Positions 36,282 through 44,226 of a DNA stretch of 64,000 nucleotides are shown piece after piece (the stretch's first letter is position 1; the number at the start of each line of letters is the position of its first letter). Under the pieces are notes generated by a model that did not search any database, was not told where the DNA came from, and saw only the letters and a program-made list of their open reading frames with translations. A program made the position numbers and the translations under genes. The DNA is from Pleomorphomonas sp. JP5 (GTDB lineage Bacteria; Pseudomonadota; Alphaproteobacteria; Rhizobiales; Pleomorphomonadaceae): positions 62,001 through 126,000 of the forward strand of contig NZ_JAMDLI010000002.1 in the NCBI RefSeq assembly GCF_023721815.1. The letters run 5' to 3'.

Positions 36282-39200
36282 ATGCTCTCCCTCACTCAGA
36301 TCGACCCGATGGCGCTGGCCTGGATGGGCGCGGTCTTCTTGTTCTTCGGCGAAGTCGCCGCCCTTATGAGCCTGCCGAGCCTGGTACGTGTCGTCGTCTG
36401 GTCGACCGTCGCCGAGATCGGCTACATCCTGATCGGCATCGGCCTCGGCGGTGAAGCCGGCCTGACCGGCGCCTACATGCACTTTGGCTACCAGGTCATC
36501 ATGCGTGGCCTCGTGATCGCCGCCGGCTGGTACATCATCCGCCGGACCGGCTCGTCGCGCCTGGAAGACCTCGCGGGGTCCGGCCATCGCATGCCGGTCG
36601 CCGCCACGTTGTTCGGCTTCGGCATGTTCTCCGTGATGGGCCTGTCGCCCTTCAAGGGATCCTTCTCCAAGTTCCTGGTGCTCTACGCCGCCATCGAGCA
36701 GGGCCACTGGGCCATCGCGCTTGTCGGCACCGCCGCGTCGATCGTCGCCGCCTACTACTATCTGGTGGTGATCCAGCGCGTTTGCTTCGAGCATCCGGCG
36801 CGCCGCGTCGAGCTTGCCAGCGCTCCCAGCCTCGCATTGCCGATCGCCTGGGCGCTCGCCGCCGTCACCGCGCTGATCTCGGTGTTCCCGCTGCCCTTCC
36901 AGCATGCCGCTGAAGTGCTGGCCGGCGCCGTCGGTGGCGTTCCCGAGTTCGAGTCGCCCTGGTCGCTGCTCGTTCTCGTGCCCTACATCGGCGCCTTCGC
37001 CGTCTACGGCCTTGGCCACGTCTCGATCCGAGCCCGCGACATCGGCGCCGTGATCCTCGCCGTTGCCACGCTGGCCCTCGTGGTGTTCGACACGAGCCTT
37101 GATCCGGCTTCCCGCGTCTTCGCGCTGGTGTTCGCCGGCATCTCCGCCGTGATGATCGTCTACTCCGTTGGCTACATGGCCCGCTCCGAGTGGACCAATC
37201 GCTACTATTTCTTCGCCTTCCTGATGATCGGCTCGCTGCTCGGCCTCACCACCGCGCACGAGATGGGCAACTTCTACGTCTACTGGGAGCTGATGACCTG
37301 GACGTCCTACTTCCTGGTCATTCACGAGCAGAACCAGAAGTCGCTGCGCGCCGGCCTCATCTATTTCATGATGTGCGCCTCTGGCGCCTATCTCATGCAC
37401 TTCGGCATCCTGTTGACGCATGCCGAGATCGGCTCGTTCGAGTTCGCTGCTCTGGCCGAAAAGGTTGGCACGATCTCGCCGCTCGCCGGCCTCGTCATCG
37501 CCCTCTGCTTCTTCGCCGGTTTCGCGGTGAAGGCGGGCATTTGGCCGGTCCATAGCTGGCTGCCCATCGCCCATCCGGCCGCGCCGTCGTCCATCTCCGG
37601 TCCGCTGTCCGGTATCCTGACCAAGGCCGGCGTGTTCGGTATCGTCAAGGTGCTGTTCATCGTTATCGGCGTGCCGGCGCTCTCGACCTTCACCGGCTGG
37701 GGCCTCAGTCTTAAGGTCGTGCTGATCGGCCTTGGCCTGATCACGCTCCTCTACGGCGAGATCCGCGCCCTGTTCGAGACCGAGATCAAGCGGATGCTGG
37801 CCTTCTCGACGCTCGCTCAGGTGGGCGAGATCGTCGCCGTGCTCGGCATCGGCACCGCGCTTGCCACCGACGCCAGCCTCTTGCACGTCACAAACCACGC
37901 GGTGATGAAGACCCTGCTGTTCTTCGCTGCCGGCGCCTTCATCATGCAGACCGGCCGGCGCAACATCGCCGATCTCGCCGGCATCGGCCGCGTCATGCCC
38001 TTCACGGCCGGTTGCTACGCGCTTGCCACCGTGTCGATCATGGGCCTGCCGCCCTTCTCGGGCTTCGTCTCGAAGTTCCTGATGGTCTACGCGGCGGCGG
38101 ACGCCGGCCACTACGAGGTGGCCGCCGGTCTCCTGGTTGGCGGTATCATCGCCGTCGTCTACTACCTCCGCGTCGTCGGCATGCTGTTCTTCCGTCCCTG
38201 GACGGGCGAAGCCGGCATCAAGGAAGCCCCGCTCTCCATGCTGGTCGCCGTCGGCGTTCTCGCCGCCGCGATCATCTTCGGTGGCTTCGTCCCGTCCTTC
38301 CAGCTCGATCTCGTCGGCGCCGTGGGTGCCGAGGTGGCTGCCCGCAGCGGTCTTGCCGCGGCGGTTCTGCCGAGCCTCGTCATGACCTGGACGCTGCCTG
38401 CCACCATCGCCTTCCTCGGCGCCGTGGCGGTGTGGCTGGTCGGCCGCAAGTCGGTCCAGCAGGCCGGATGGCTTGCCGTGGCGGTGCTGGTCGCGGCCTT
38501 CCTGGCGGTCATCTTCACTGCCCCGGCCTACGACACGCTGTCCTTCTGGTTCGCGGTGCTGATTGCCGGCGTCGGCGCACTCAACATGCTGCACGCCACC
38601 GCCTATCTCGCCCACAACCACGCCCAGCCGCGTTTCTTTGCCGCCTTCGGCATCATGATCGCCGGTCTCCTGGGCATGACGGCGGCCAAGGACATCTTCA
38701 CCTTCTTCGGTTTCTGGGAGTTGATGTCGAGCTGGGCGCTCTGGGCAGCCATCATCCATGAGGAATCCGACGTCGCGCGGAAGGAGGGCTTCAAGTACTT
38801 CTTCTTCAACACCGTCGGCGCCTCCTTCATGTTCCTCGGCGTCGCAGCGCTCGCGGCCCATGCCGGCACCTTCGATCTCGTCGAGATCGGCCAGAAGGCG
38901 CTCGACATGCCGCTCGCCACGTTGGCCATCGGCATCATCCCGGTGTTCATCGGCCTCGTCATGAAGGCTGCCATGCTGCCCGTCCGTATCGACGTGCAGA
39001 TGCACCCAGCCGCCGCCCCGACGCCGGTCTCCGGCTACATCTCGGCGGTTCTGCTGAAGTCCGGTCCATGGGGCGTGCTCAAGCTGTTCAGCCTGTTCGG
39101 CGGCAGCGCGGTATTCCTGCGCCTCGGCGGCGAGATCGGCGGCGTTCCGGCCCTGCTGGACATCATCGCCATCATCGCCGGCATCACCGTCGTCTACGCC

Positions 39201-40076
39201 GGCGCCATGGCCGTGGTTCAGAACGGCATCAAGCTGTTGCTGATCTACTCCACCGTCAGCCAGCTCGGCTACGTGCTGATGGCGCTCTGCCTCGGCACCT
39301 CGCTCGGCGTCGCCGGCGGCCTGTTCCACTTCGTCAACCACATGTTCCTCAAGGACACGCTGTTCCTCGTGGCCGGCGCCGTCATGGTGAAGAGCCATGC
39401 CAGCCAGCTCGACGAACTCGGCGGTCTCGGCCGGAAAATGCCGATCACCTTCGGCTTCTTCCTGTTCGCTGGCCTGTCGCTGGCCGGTGTGCCGCCGCTC
39501 AACGGCTTCTCCTCGAAGTGGATGATCTTCTCCGCTGCCTTCGAGAGCGGCCACTGGGCGCTTGCCACAGGCGCCATGGTGTCCTCGCTCTTCACGCTCG
39601 CCGCCGTGCTGAAGTTCGCCCACGCCGCCTTCATGGGCGCGCCGACGGCGAAGGCCCTCGAGGCCGAGGAAGCGCCGATGTCCATGCTGGTGCCCATGGG
39701 CATCCTGGTGGGCGCCAGCGTCCTGCTCGGCTTCTTCCCGGGCCTTGCCCTGGTGCCGATCGCCAAGATGCAGGCCGAGCTCGGCCTCACCCCGATCGAC
39801 GCCTCGATCTTCGGCCCGCTGCCCGGCGCCGGCGGCTGGAGCCCCTTCGCTCTCAGCCTGCTGGTCCTGATCGTCGCCGCCGCCTTCATCCCCTGGATGC
39901 GTCTCGCACACCGCGGCGTCCAGAAGAGCGGCCTGCACTTCGCCGGCGCCACGCCCAATGACTTCCTGCCGGAAGCCGGTGGCCGTGTCGGCGCCGTCAA
40001 CCTGTTCGAGTCCCCGACCGCTGCCATCCGCGGCCTCCTGGCGGCCAAGCCCGCCAAGGCCAAAGAACAGCACTGA
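36282..40076 (+). CDS. cooM: CooM-type membrane antiporter subunit of energy-converting [NiFe]-hydrogenase
   Basis: 1264 residues, almost entirely membrane helices, close in size to R. rubrum CooM. Two complete NuoL/MrpA-like antiporter modules (about 220-690 and 690-1264) keep their TM7 lysines (Lys417 in AVKAGIWPVHSW, Lys895 in VMKAAMLPVRID) and TM12-type histidine/lysine motifs (HVTNHAVMKT at 535, HFVNHMFLKD at 1016). The first ~210 residues are the second half of a third module, where that motif is degenerate (HFGYQVIMRG at 67). It should translocate H+ or Na+ coupled to H2 evolution. The ATG at 36282 is preferred (AGGA upstream) over 36258. First gene of cooMKLXUH. Confidence 0.93.
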   Translation: MLSLTQIDPMALAWMGAVFLFFGEVAALMSLPSLVRVVVWSTVAEIGYILIGIGLGGEAGLTGAYMHFGYQVIMRGLVIAAGWYIIRRTGSSRLEDLAGSGHRMPVAATLFGFGMFSVMGLSPFKGSFSKFLVLYAAIEQGHWAIALVGTAASIVAAYYYLVVIQRVCFEHPARRVELASAPSLALPIAWALAAVTALISVFPLPFQHAAEVLAGAVGGVPEFESPWSLLVLVPYIGAFAVYGLGHVSIRARDIGAVILAVATLALVVFDTSLDPASRVFALVFAGISAVMIVYSVGYMARSEWTNRYYFFAFLMIGSLLGLTTAHEMGNFYVYWELMTWTSYFLVIHEQNQKSLRAGLIYFMMCASGAYLMHFGILLTHAEIGSFEFAALAEKVGTISPLAGLVIALCFFAGFAVKAGIWPVHSWLPIAHPAAPSSISGPLSGILTKAGVFGIVKVLFIVIGVPALSTFTGWGLSLKVVLIGLGLITLLYGEIRALFETEIKRMLAFSTLAQVGEIVAVLGIGTALATDASLLHVTNHAVMKTLLFFAAGAFIMQTGRRNIADLAGIGRVMPFTAGCYALATVSIMGLPPFSGFVSKFLMVYAAADAGHYEVAAGLLVGGIIAVVYYLRVVGMLFFRPWTGEAGIKEAPLSMLVAVGVLAAAIIFGGFVPSFQLDLVGAVGAEVAARSGLAAAVLPSLVMTWTLPATIAFLGAVAVWLVGRKSVQQAGWLAVAVLVAAFLAVIFTAPAYDTLSFWFAVLIAGVGALNMLHATAYLAHNHAQPRFFAAFGIMIAGLLGMTAAKDIFTFFGFWELMSSWALWAAIIHEESDVARKEGFKYFFFNTVGASFMFLGVAALAAHAGTFDLVEIGQKALDMPLATLAIGIIPVFIGLVMKAAMLPVRIDVQMHPAAAPTPVSGYISAVLLKSGPWGVLKLFSLFGGSAVFLRLGGEIGGVPALLDIIAIIAGITVVYAGAMAVVQNGIKLLLIYSTVSQLGYVLMALCLGTSLGVAGGLFHFVNHMFLKDTLFLVAGAVMVKSHASQLDELGGLGRKMPITFGFFLFAGLSLAGVPPLNGFSSKWMIFSAAFESGHWALATGAMVSSLFTLAAVLKFAHAAFMGAPTAKALEAEEAPMSMLVPMGILVGASVLLGFFPGLALVPIAKMQAELGLTPIDASIFGPLPGAGGWSPFALSLLVLIVAAAFIPWMRLAHRGVQKSGLHFAGATPNDFLPEAGGRVGAVNLFESPTAAIRGLLAAKPAKAKEQH

Positions 40077-40096
40077 CGGGAGAGGAGAGACTCAAG

Positions 40097-41056
40097 ATGT
40101 CCAACCAGATCGCTATCTTGCTGGCGGTGCTCCTCTTCCCAGGTGGAGTCTTCGCCCTTGCTTTCGGCCTTGCCATGAAGGGTGTCGACCGTCGTGTCGC
40201 CGCCCGCCTGCAGAGCCGTGTCGGACCGCCGCTCCTGCAGCCGTTCTTCGACATCATCAAGCTCGGCTTCAAGCGCACCATGGTGCCGGCGGCCGCCAAT
40301 GAGACGGTGTTCCTCTACACCCCGCTCGTCGGCGTCGTCTCCATGCTGATCGCCGCCGCCCTGGTGCCGATCACCTCGGTCTACGCGCCGGACGCCGCCA
40401 TCGGCAACCTGCTGGTTCTGCTCTACCTGCTGATGATCCCCGGCATCGTGCTGATGATCGCCGGCTCGGCTTCCGGTTCGCCCTACGGCGCCATCGGCTT
40501 CTCCCGCGAGATGGCCCTGATGATCGCCTACGAGGGGCCGCTGGTGCTGATCGCCGCTGCCGTCGCCATCCGCACCGGCGTGGGCATGGGCGGCTGGGCC
40601 ACCTTCTCGCTGAACGACATCGTCGCCTATCAGCAGGCCCACGGCTCGTTCCTGTTCGACCCGGTGATGTGGCCGGCGGTCGCCGCCTTCTGCTTCTTCT
40701 ACCCTGCCAACCTCGGCATCGTTCCCTTCGACATCCCGGAGGCCGAGACCGAAGTGCTGGAAGGCCCGCTGCTTGAGTACTCCGGCCCGGTGCTGGCGCT
40801 GTTCAAGATCATGTCGGCGCTGAAGAAGGTGGTCGTGCTGGGGCTGGGCATCGCCCTGTTCTTCCCGGCGGCTCCCGCCAACATCGCCGCCGGCTTCCTG
40901 GTGTGGCTGGTCAAGATGGCGGTGCTGATGCTGGTCGGCATCACGGCGGTTCGCCTGTCCATGGGCCGCATGCGCATCGACCAGGCCTTTGTGTTTTTCC
41001 TGAAGTGGCCCCTGCTGCTCGCCGTTGCGAGCCTTGCGGTCGTCGTCGTGGTCTGA
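40097..41056 (+). CDS. cooK: CooK, NuoH-like membrane subunit of [NiFe]-hydrogenase
   Basis: 319 residues with about eight membrane helices. The family blocks AARLQSRVGPPLLQPFFDIIKL near the N-terminus and PFDIPEAETEVLEGPLLEYSG are the NuoH/HycD signatures; the latter carries the acidic residues that link the quinone-like/Fe-S interface to ion pumping. It anchors the hydrophilic CooLXUH arm to CooM. 20 bp after cooM, with GGAGAGG upstream. Confidence 0.93.
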   Translation: MSNQIAILLAVLLFPGGVFALAFGLAMKGVDRRVAARLQSRVGPPLLQPFFDIIKLGFKRTMVPAAANETVFLYTPLVGVVSMLIAAALVPITSVYAPDAAIGNLLVLLYLLMIPGIVLMIAGSASGSPYGAIGFSREMALMIAYEGPLVLIAAAVAIRTGVGMGGWATFSLNDIVAYQQAHGSFLFDPVMWPAVAAFCFFYPANLGIVPFDIPEAETEVLEGPLLEYSGPVLALFKIMSALKKVVVLGLGIALFFPAAPANIAAGFLVWLVKMAVLMLVGITAVRLSMGRMRIDQAFVFFLKWPLLLAVASLAVVVVV

Positions 41057-41066
41057 GGAGGGCTAG

Positions 41067-41504
41067 ATGGGCCTGATACCCGATTTCAAGAAGATCGCCA
41101 CGCGCTCGCCCTGGATCTACCGGATCAACGCCGGCTCCTGTAACGGCTGCGACGTGGAGATGGCGACCACCGCGCTGATCCCCCGCTACGACATCGAGCG
41201 TCTCGGCTGCCAGTACTGCGGCAGCCCCAAGCACGCCGACATCGTGCTGATCTCCGGTCCGCTCACCGTCCGCGTCAAGGATGCGGTGCTGCGCATGTAT
41301 GAAGAGATCCCCGATCCGAAGGTGACGGTGGCGGTCGGCGTCTGCCCGATCTCCGGCGGCATCTTCCGCGAGAGCTACGCCGTTTTGGCGCCGATCGACC
41401 AGTACATTCCGATCGACGTCAATGTGCCCGGCTGCCCGCCCCGGCCGCAGGCGATCATCGCCGGCGTCGCCAGGGCCATCGATATCTGGCGCGAGCGTCT
41501 CTGA
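41067..41504 (+). CDS. cooL: CooL, small (NuoB-like) subunit of [NiFe]-hydrogenase
   Basis: 145 residues carrying the proximal [4Fe-4S] cluster next to the Ni-Fe site. Ligands are Cys25 and Cys28 (NAGSCNGCDVE), Cys93 (GVCPISGG) and Cys123 (VPGCPPRP), as in NuoB and Ech small subunits. There is no Tat signal, so it acts on the cytoplasmic face. GAGGAGGG precedes the ATG. Confidence 0.93.
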   Translation: MGLIPDFKKIATRSPWIYRINAGSCNGCDVEMATTALIPRYDIERLGCQYCGSPKHADIVLISGPLTVRVKDAVLRMYEEIPDPKVTVAVGVCPISGGIFRESYAVLAPIDQYIPIDVNVPGCPPRPQAIIAGVARAIDIWRERL

Positions 41505-41518
41505 GGAAAGGCCACGAG

Positions 41519-42022
41519 ATGAACTTCCTGACGATTTTCGCCCGCAACCTGAAGCAGGGCCCTCAGACGGAGGCCTTCCCCCTGGGGCCGGCCTTCACGC
41601 CCGACCGCCTGCGCGGCCGCATCGAGTTCAAGGCTGAGAGCTGCGAAGGCTGCCGCATCTGCGAGCGTGTCTGCCCGGCCAACGCCATCCGCTTCGCCAA
41701 GACGCCCGACGGCATGACCTTCGACTGCTGGCACAACACCTGCGTGTTCTGCGGCAACTGCGAGTTCTATTGCCCGACGGACGCCATCCATCAGACCAAC
41801 GACTGGGACCTCTCCCACGCCAACGTCGACAAGTTCGACATGGTCGAGCATGGTTTGATCCCCAACCAGAAATGCGCCGACTGTGGCGCCACGGCGCTCA
41901 ACACGGCGCCGATGGTGAAGAATGCCAAGCCGCCGCTCAGCGCCGAGGAATATACTGAGCTGCGCGCGCGCTGTCCGAAGTGCCGCGCCAAGTATCTCAA
42001 GAACCGGAAGGTCCCAGCATGA
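41519..42022 (+). CDS. cooX: CooX, polyferredoxin-like subunit of [NiFe]-hydrogenase
   Basis: 167 residues. Two [4Fe-4S] clusters (Cys42/45/48/52 and Cys75/78/81/85), the second with unusual spacing after WHNTC, relay electrons from ferredoxin to CooL. The C-terminal third has two extra CxxC pairs (Cys119/122 in QKCADCGA, Cys152/155 in RCPKCRAK), which could hold Zn or a rubredoxin-type iron. The stop overlaps the cooU start (ATGA). Confidence 0.92.
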   Translation: MNFLTIFARNLKQGPQTEAFPLGPAFTPDRLRGRIEFKAESCEGCRICERVCPANAIRFAKTPDGMTFDCWHNTCVFCGNCEFYCPTDAIHQTNDWDLSHANVDKFDMVEHGLIPNQKCADCGATALNTAPMVKNAKPPLSAEEYTELRARCPKCRAKYLKNRKVPA

Positions 42023-42648
42023 GCCGCCTACCGCAAGACCTGGAAGCCCGCCTCACCGCCGCGGCGCCGGCCGGCATCGAGTTCTCGGCCGACACCGACC
42101 AGTACGGCGTTACCGTTGCCTGGTTGGGTCTCGCCAGCGCTGCCGATCTGTCGCCCGTCGCCAACCTGCTCAAGGAGCTGGGCGCGCGCCTGTCGATGAT
42201 CACCTGCACCCAGCCCTCCGCCCCCGAAGAGGAGGAGGAAGACGAGGACGAGGAGAACGAGGACGACGAGGCGAAGGCCGAGGCCGCTCCCAAGGAGACG
42301 CCCAAGACGTTCGGCGGCACGCCGCTCGACGGCACCTCCTACGAGATCGACTATCACTTCGACATCGCCGGCGACGCACTCACCATCATCGCCTACGTGC
42401 CGCAGGGCGGCAGCATCGCTTCGCTGACGCCGCTGTTCCGCAATGCCGATTGGCACGAGCGCGAAATGATGGAACTCTATGCCGTCAAGGTGACCGATCA
42501 TCCGGATCCGCGCCGCCTGTTCCTCGACGCTTCGATCGACGACGCCGTTCTCGAGCGACTGATCCCGTTCTCGACGCTGGTCAATGCCGCCAGCACCAAG
42601 GGCCTGTGGGAACGCCTCACTGCCGCCGGAAAGAAGGGTGCAGCATGA
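42019..42648 (+). CDS. cooU: CooU, NuoC-like subunit of [NiFe]-hydrogenase
   Basis: 209 residues with the NuoC/30-kDa fold in the C-terminal half (RNADWHEREMMELYAVKVTD, then HPDPRRLFLD). Residues 70-85 are 15 acidic residues out of 16 (E/D), followed by an Ala/Lys/Pro-rich linker to about 98. This insertion divides an N-terminal part (1-65) from the NuoC domain and is probably a flexible, disordered loop. It overlaps both neighbours by four bases. It docks CooH onto the complex. Confidence 0.9.
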   Translation: MSRLPQDLEARLTAAAPAGIEFSADTDQYGVTVAWLGLASAADLSPVANLLKELGARLSMITCTQPSAPEEEEEDEDEENEDDEAKAEAAPKETPKTFGGTPLDGTSYEIDYHFDIAGDALTIIAYVPQGGSIASLTPLFRNADWHEREMMELYAVKVTDHPDPRRLFLDASIDDAVLERLIPFSTLVNAASTKGLWERLTAAGKKGAA

Positions 42649-43745
42649 GCACGCACAACGTACCCGAGACCTTCAGCATCCCCGTCGGCCCGCTGCACGT
42701 GGCCCTCGAGGAGCCGATGTACTTCAAGATCGATGTGCAGGGCGAGACCGTCAGCCACATCGACATCAACGCCGGTCACGCCCACCGCGGCATCGAGTAT
42801 CTGACCACCAAGCGGACGATGTACCAGAACGTGGTGCTGACCGAGCGCATCTGCTCGCTCTGCTCCAACAGTCATCCGCAGACCTTCGCCATGGCGGCCG
42901 AAAAGATCGCCGGCATCGAAGTGCCCGAGCGCGGCATCTATCTGCGCACCGTCGCCGACGAGATGAAGCGCGTCACCTCGCATCTGTTCAACGTGGCGCT
43001 TCTGGTCCACCTCGTGGGCTACGAAACCTACTTCATGCACATGATGCAGGTGCGCGAGATCGGCCAGGACATGCTGGAGTCGATCTTCGGCAACCGCCAG
43101 GACATCGGCGCCATGTGCATCGGTGGCGTCCGCTACGACCTCGACGACAAGTCGATCGCCTACATCAAGGGCGCTCTCGACAAGATCGAAGCCGAGACGA
43201 AGGACATCATCAAGACCTTCAAAACCAACGGCTCCATCCTGCGTCGCACCAAGGGCGTGGGCGTACTCACCCATGCCGACGCCATCACCTGCGGCGTCGT
43301 CGGTCCGGTGGCCCGCGCCTCCGGCGTCGACTACGACGTGCGCCGTGAAGCGCCCTACGCTGCCTATGACCGGCTGCCGCTCATCGTGCACTCGCTGACC
43401 GACGGCGACGTCTGGTCTCGCGCCATGGTCCGTCTAGAGGAGATCCTGACCTCGATCGACCTCCTGCGCGTCTGCCTGCGCGATCTGCCCGGCGGCCCGG
43501 TCAACATCAACGACCGTCCCGACATTCCGCCCGGACAGGCCGTGACCCGCAGCGAGGCGCCGCGCGGCGAGGTGATCTACTATCTCCGCACCAACGACAC
43601 GCCGCAGCCCGAGCGCGTCAAGTGGCGCGTGCCCACGTTCATGAACTGGGATAGCCTGCGCTTCATGCTGCAGGACGCCAAGGTCGCGGACATCGCCATG
43701 ATCGTCAACAGCATCGATCCCTGCCTTTCCTGCACGGAACGCTGA
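42645..43745 (+). CDS. cooH: CooH, large catalytic subunit of group 4 CO-type [NiFe]-hydrogenase
   Basis: 366 residues, NuoD-like, carrying the Ni-Fe site. The four ligands are Cys70/Cys73 ([11 protein letters not shown]) and Cys360/Cys363 (DPCLSCTER). The protein ends three residues after the last cysteine, so there is no C-terminal extension to be cut; CooH of R. rubrum is also described as lacking processing. This explains why no maturation endopeptidase gene is needed. Gene order M-K-L-X-U-H is that of the R. rubrum CO-induced hydrogenase (group 4c). It evolves H2 from reduced ferredoxin and pumps ions. Confidence 0.95.
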   Translation: MSTHNVPETFSIPVGPLHVALEEPMYFKIDVQGETVSHIDINAGHAHRGIEYLTTKRTMYQNVVLTERICSLCSNSHPQTFAMAAEKIAGIEVPERGIYLRTVADEMKRVTSHLFNVALLVHLVGYETYFMHMMQVREIGQDMLESIFGNRQDIGAMCIGGVRYDLDDKSIAYIKGALDKIEAETKDIIKTFKTNGSILRRTKGVGVLTHADAITCGVVGPVARASGVDYDVRREAPYAAYDRLPLIVHSLTDGDVWSRAMVRLEEILTSIDLLRVCLRDLPGGPVNINDRPDIPPGQAVTRSEAPRGEVIYYLRTNDTPQPERVKWRVPTFMNWDSLRFMLQDAKVADIAMIVNSIDPCLSCTER

Positions 43746-43753
43746 GGACGCTC

Positions 43754-43780
43754 ATCCGGAAAGTTGCCGACTTTCCGGAT
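43754..43780. other. Perfect hairpin between cooH and the ferredoxin gene
   Basis: 10-bp arms ATCCGGAAAG / CTTTCCGGAT around a 7-nt loop TTGCCGA, 8 bp after the cooH stop. No U-run follows, so it may protect the coo mRNA end or cause partial termination ahead of the ferredoxin gene. It resembles, but does not align well with, the repeats at 2724 and 34650. Confidence 0.5.
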
Positions 43781-43905
43781 CACGCAAAAGCGCGAAAACT
43801 CAGCCGAGAGCAAGGGCGCGATCCGCTTGCTCCGGCGATCCGAGATCGGGAACGCACAAAAACGGACAACCGCGTTCCCGTGAACAACCAAGAGGAGTGA
43901 CACCC

Positions 43906-44103
43906 ATGGCCTTTATGATCGAGACGGACACCTGCACCTCCTGCGGCGCTTGCGAAGACGAATGCCCCAACAAGGCGATCAGCCATAAGGGCAAGGTCTA
44001 TTCGATCAACGCCAAGAAGTGCACCGAGTGCGAAGGCCACTTCGACACGCAGCAGTGCGCCGAAGTCTGCCCGTCGGGCTCGTGCGTTCCGGCCGCCGCC
44101 TGA
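43906..44103 (+). CDS. 2[4Fe-4S] ferredoxin
   Basis: 65 residues. Cluster I is in [13 protein letters not shown] and cluster II in [18 protein letters not shown], with the longer C-x2-C-x8-C-x3-C spacing of FdxN/YfhL-type ferredoxins. GAGGAG lies 9-14 nt upstream. Placed 160 bp after cooH and before strong terminators, it is the likely soluble electron carrier to CooX. R. rubrum instead has the larger CooF with the CO dehydrogenase genes. A role in nitrogen fixation is an alternative. Confidence 0.9.
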   Translation: MAFMIETDTCTSCGACEDECPNKAISHKGKVYSINAKKCTECEGHFDTQQCAEVCPSGSCVPAAA

Positions 44104-44115
44104 GGCTGCCCTTCT

Positions 44116-44189
44116 GAAGGCGCCGCCACCGGCGCCTTCCCACGAATCGAGAGGGAGCGGATGCCCATGGGCGCCGCTCCCTTTCTTTT
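44116..44189 (+). terminator. Tandem terminators closing the hydrogenase locus
   Basis: The first hairpin is a perfect 10-bp stem GAAGGCGCCG / CGGCGCCTTC with loop CCAC (44116..44139). The second is GGGAGCGG / CCGCTCCC with a 13-nt loop (44153..44181), followed by TTTCTTTT. The second is a standard rho-independent terminator; the first may reinforce it. Confidence 0.85.
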
Positions 44190-44226
44190 GGACCGCCGCG
44201 TTCGGTTTGCGGCCCTGTCGGAGTTG

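Noticed and set aside
36045-40073. 1342-codon minus-strand frame opposite cooM
   Set aside because: Antisense shadow of the membrane protein gene; extremely rich in Glu, Arg, Gly and His, without any domain.
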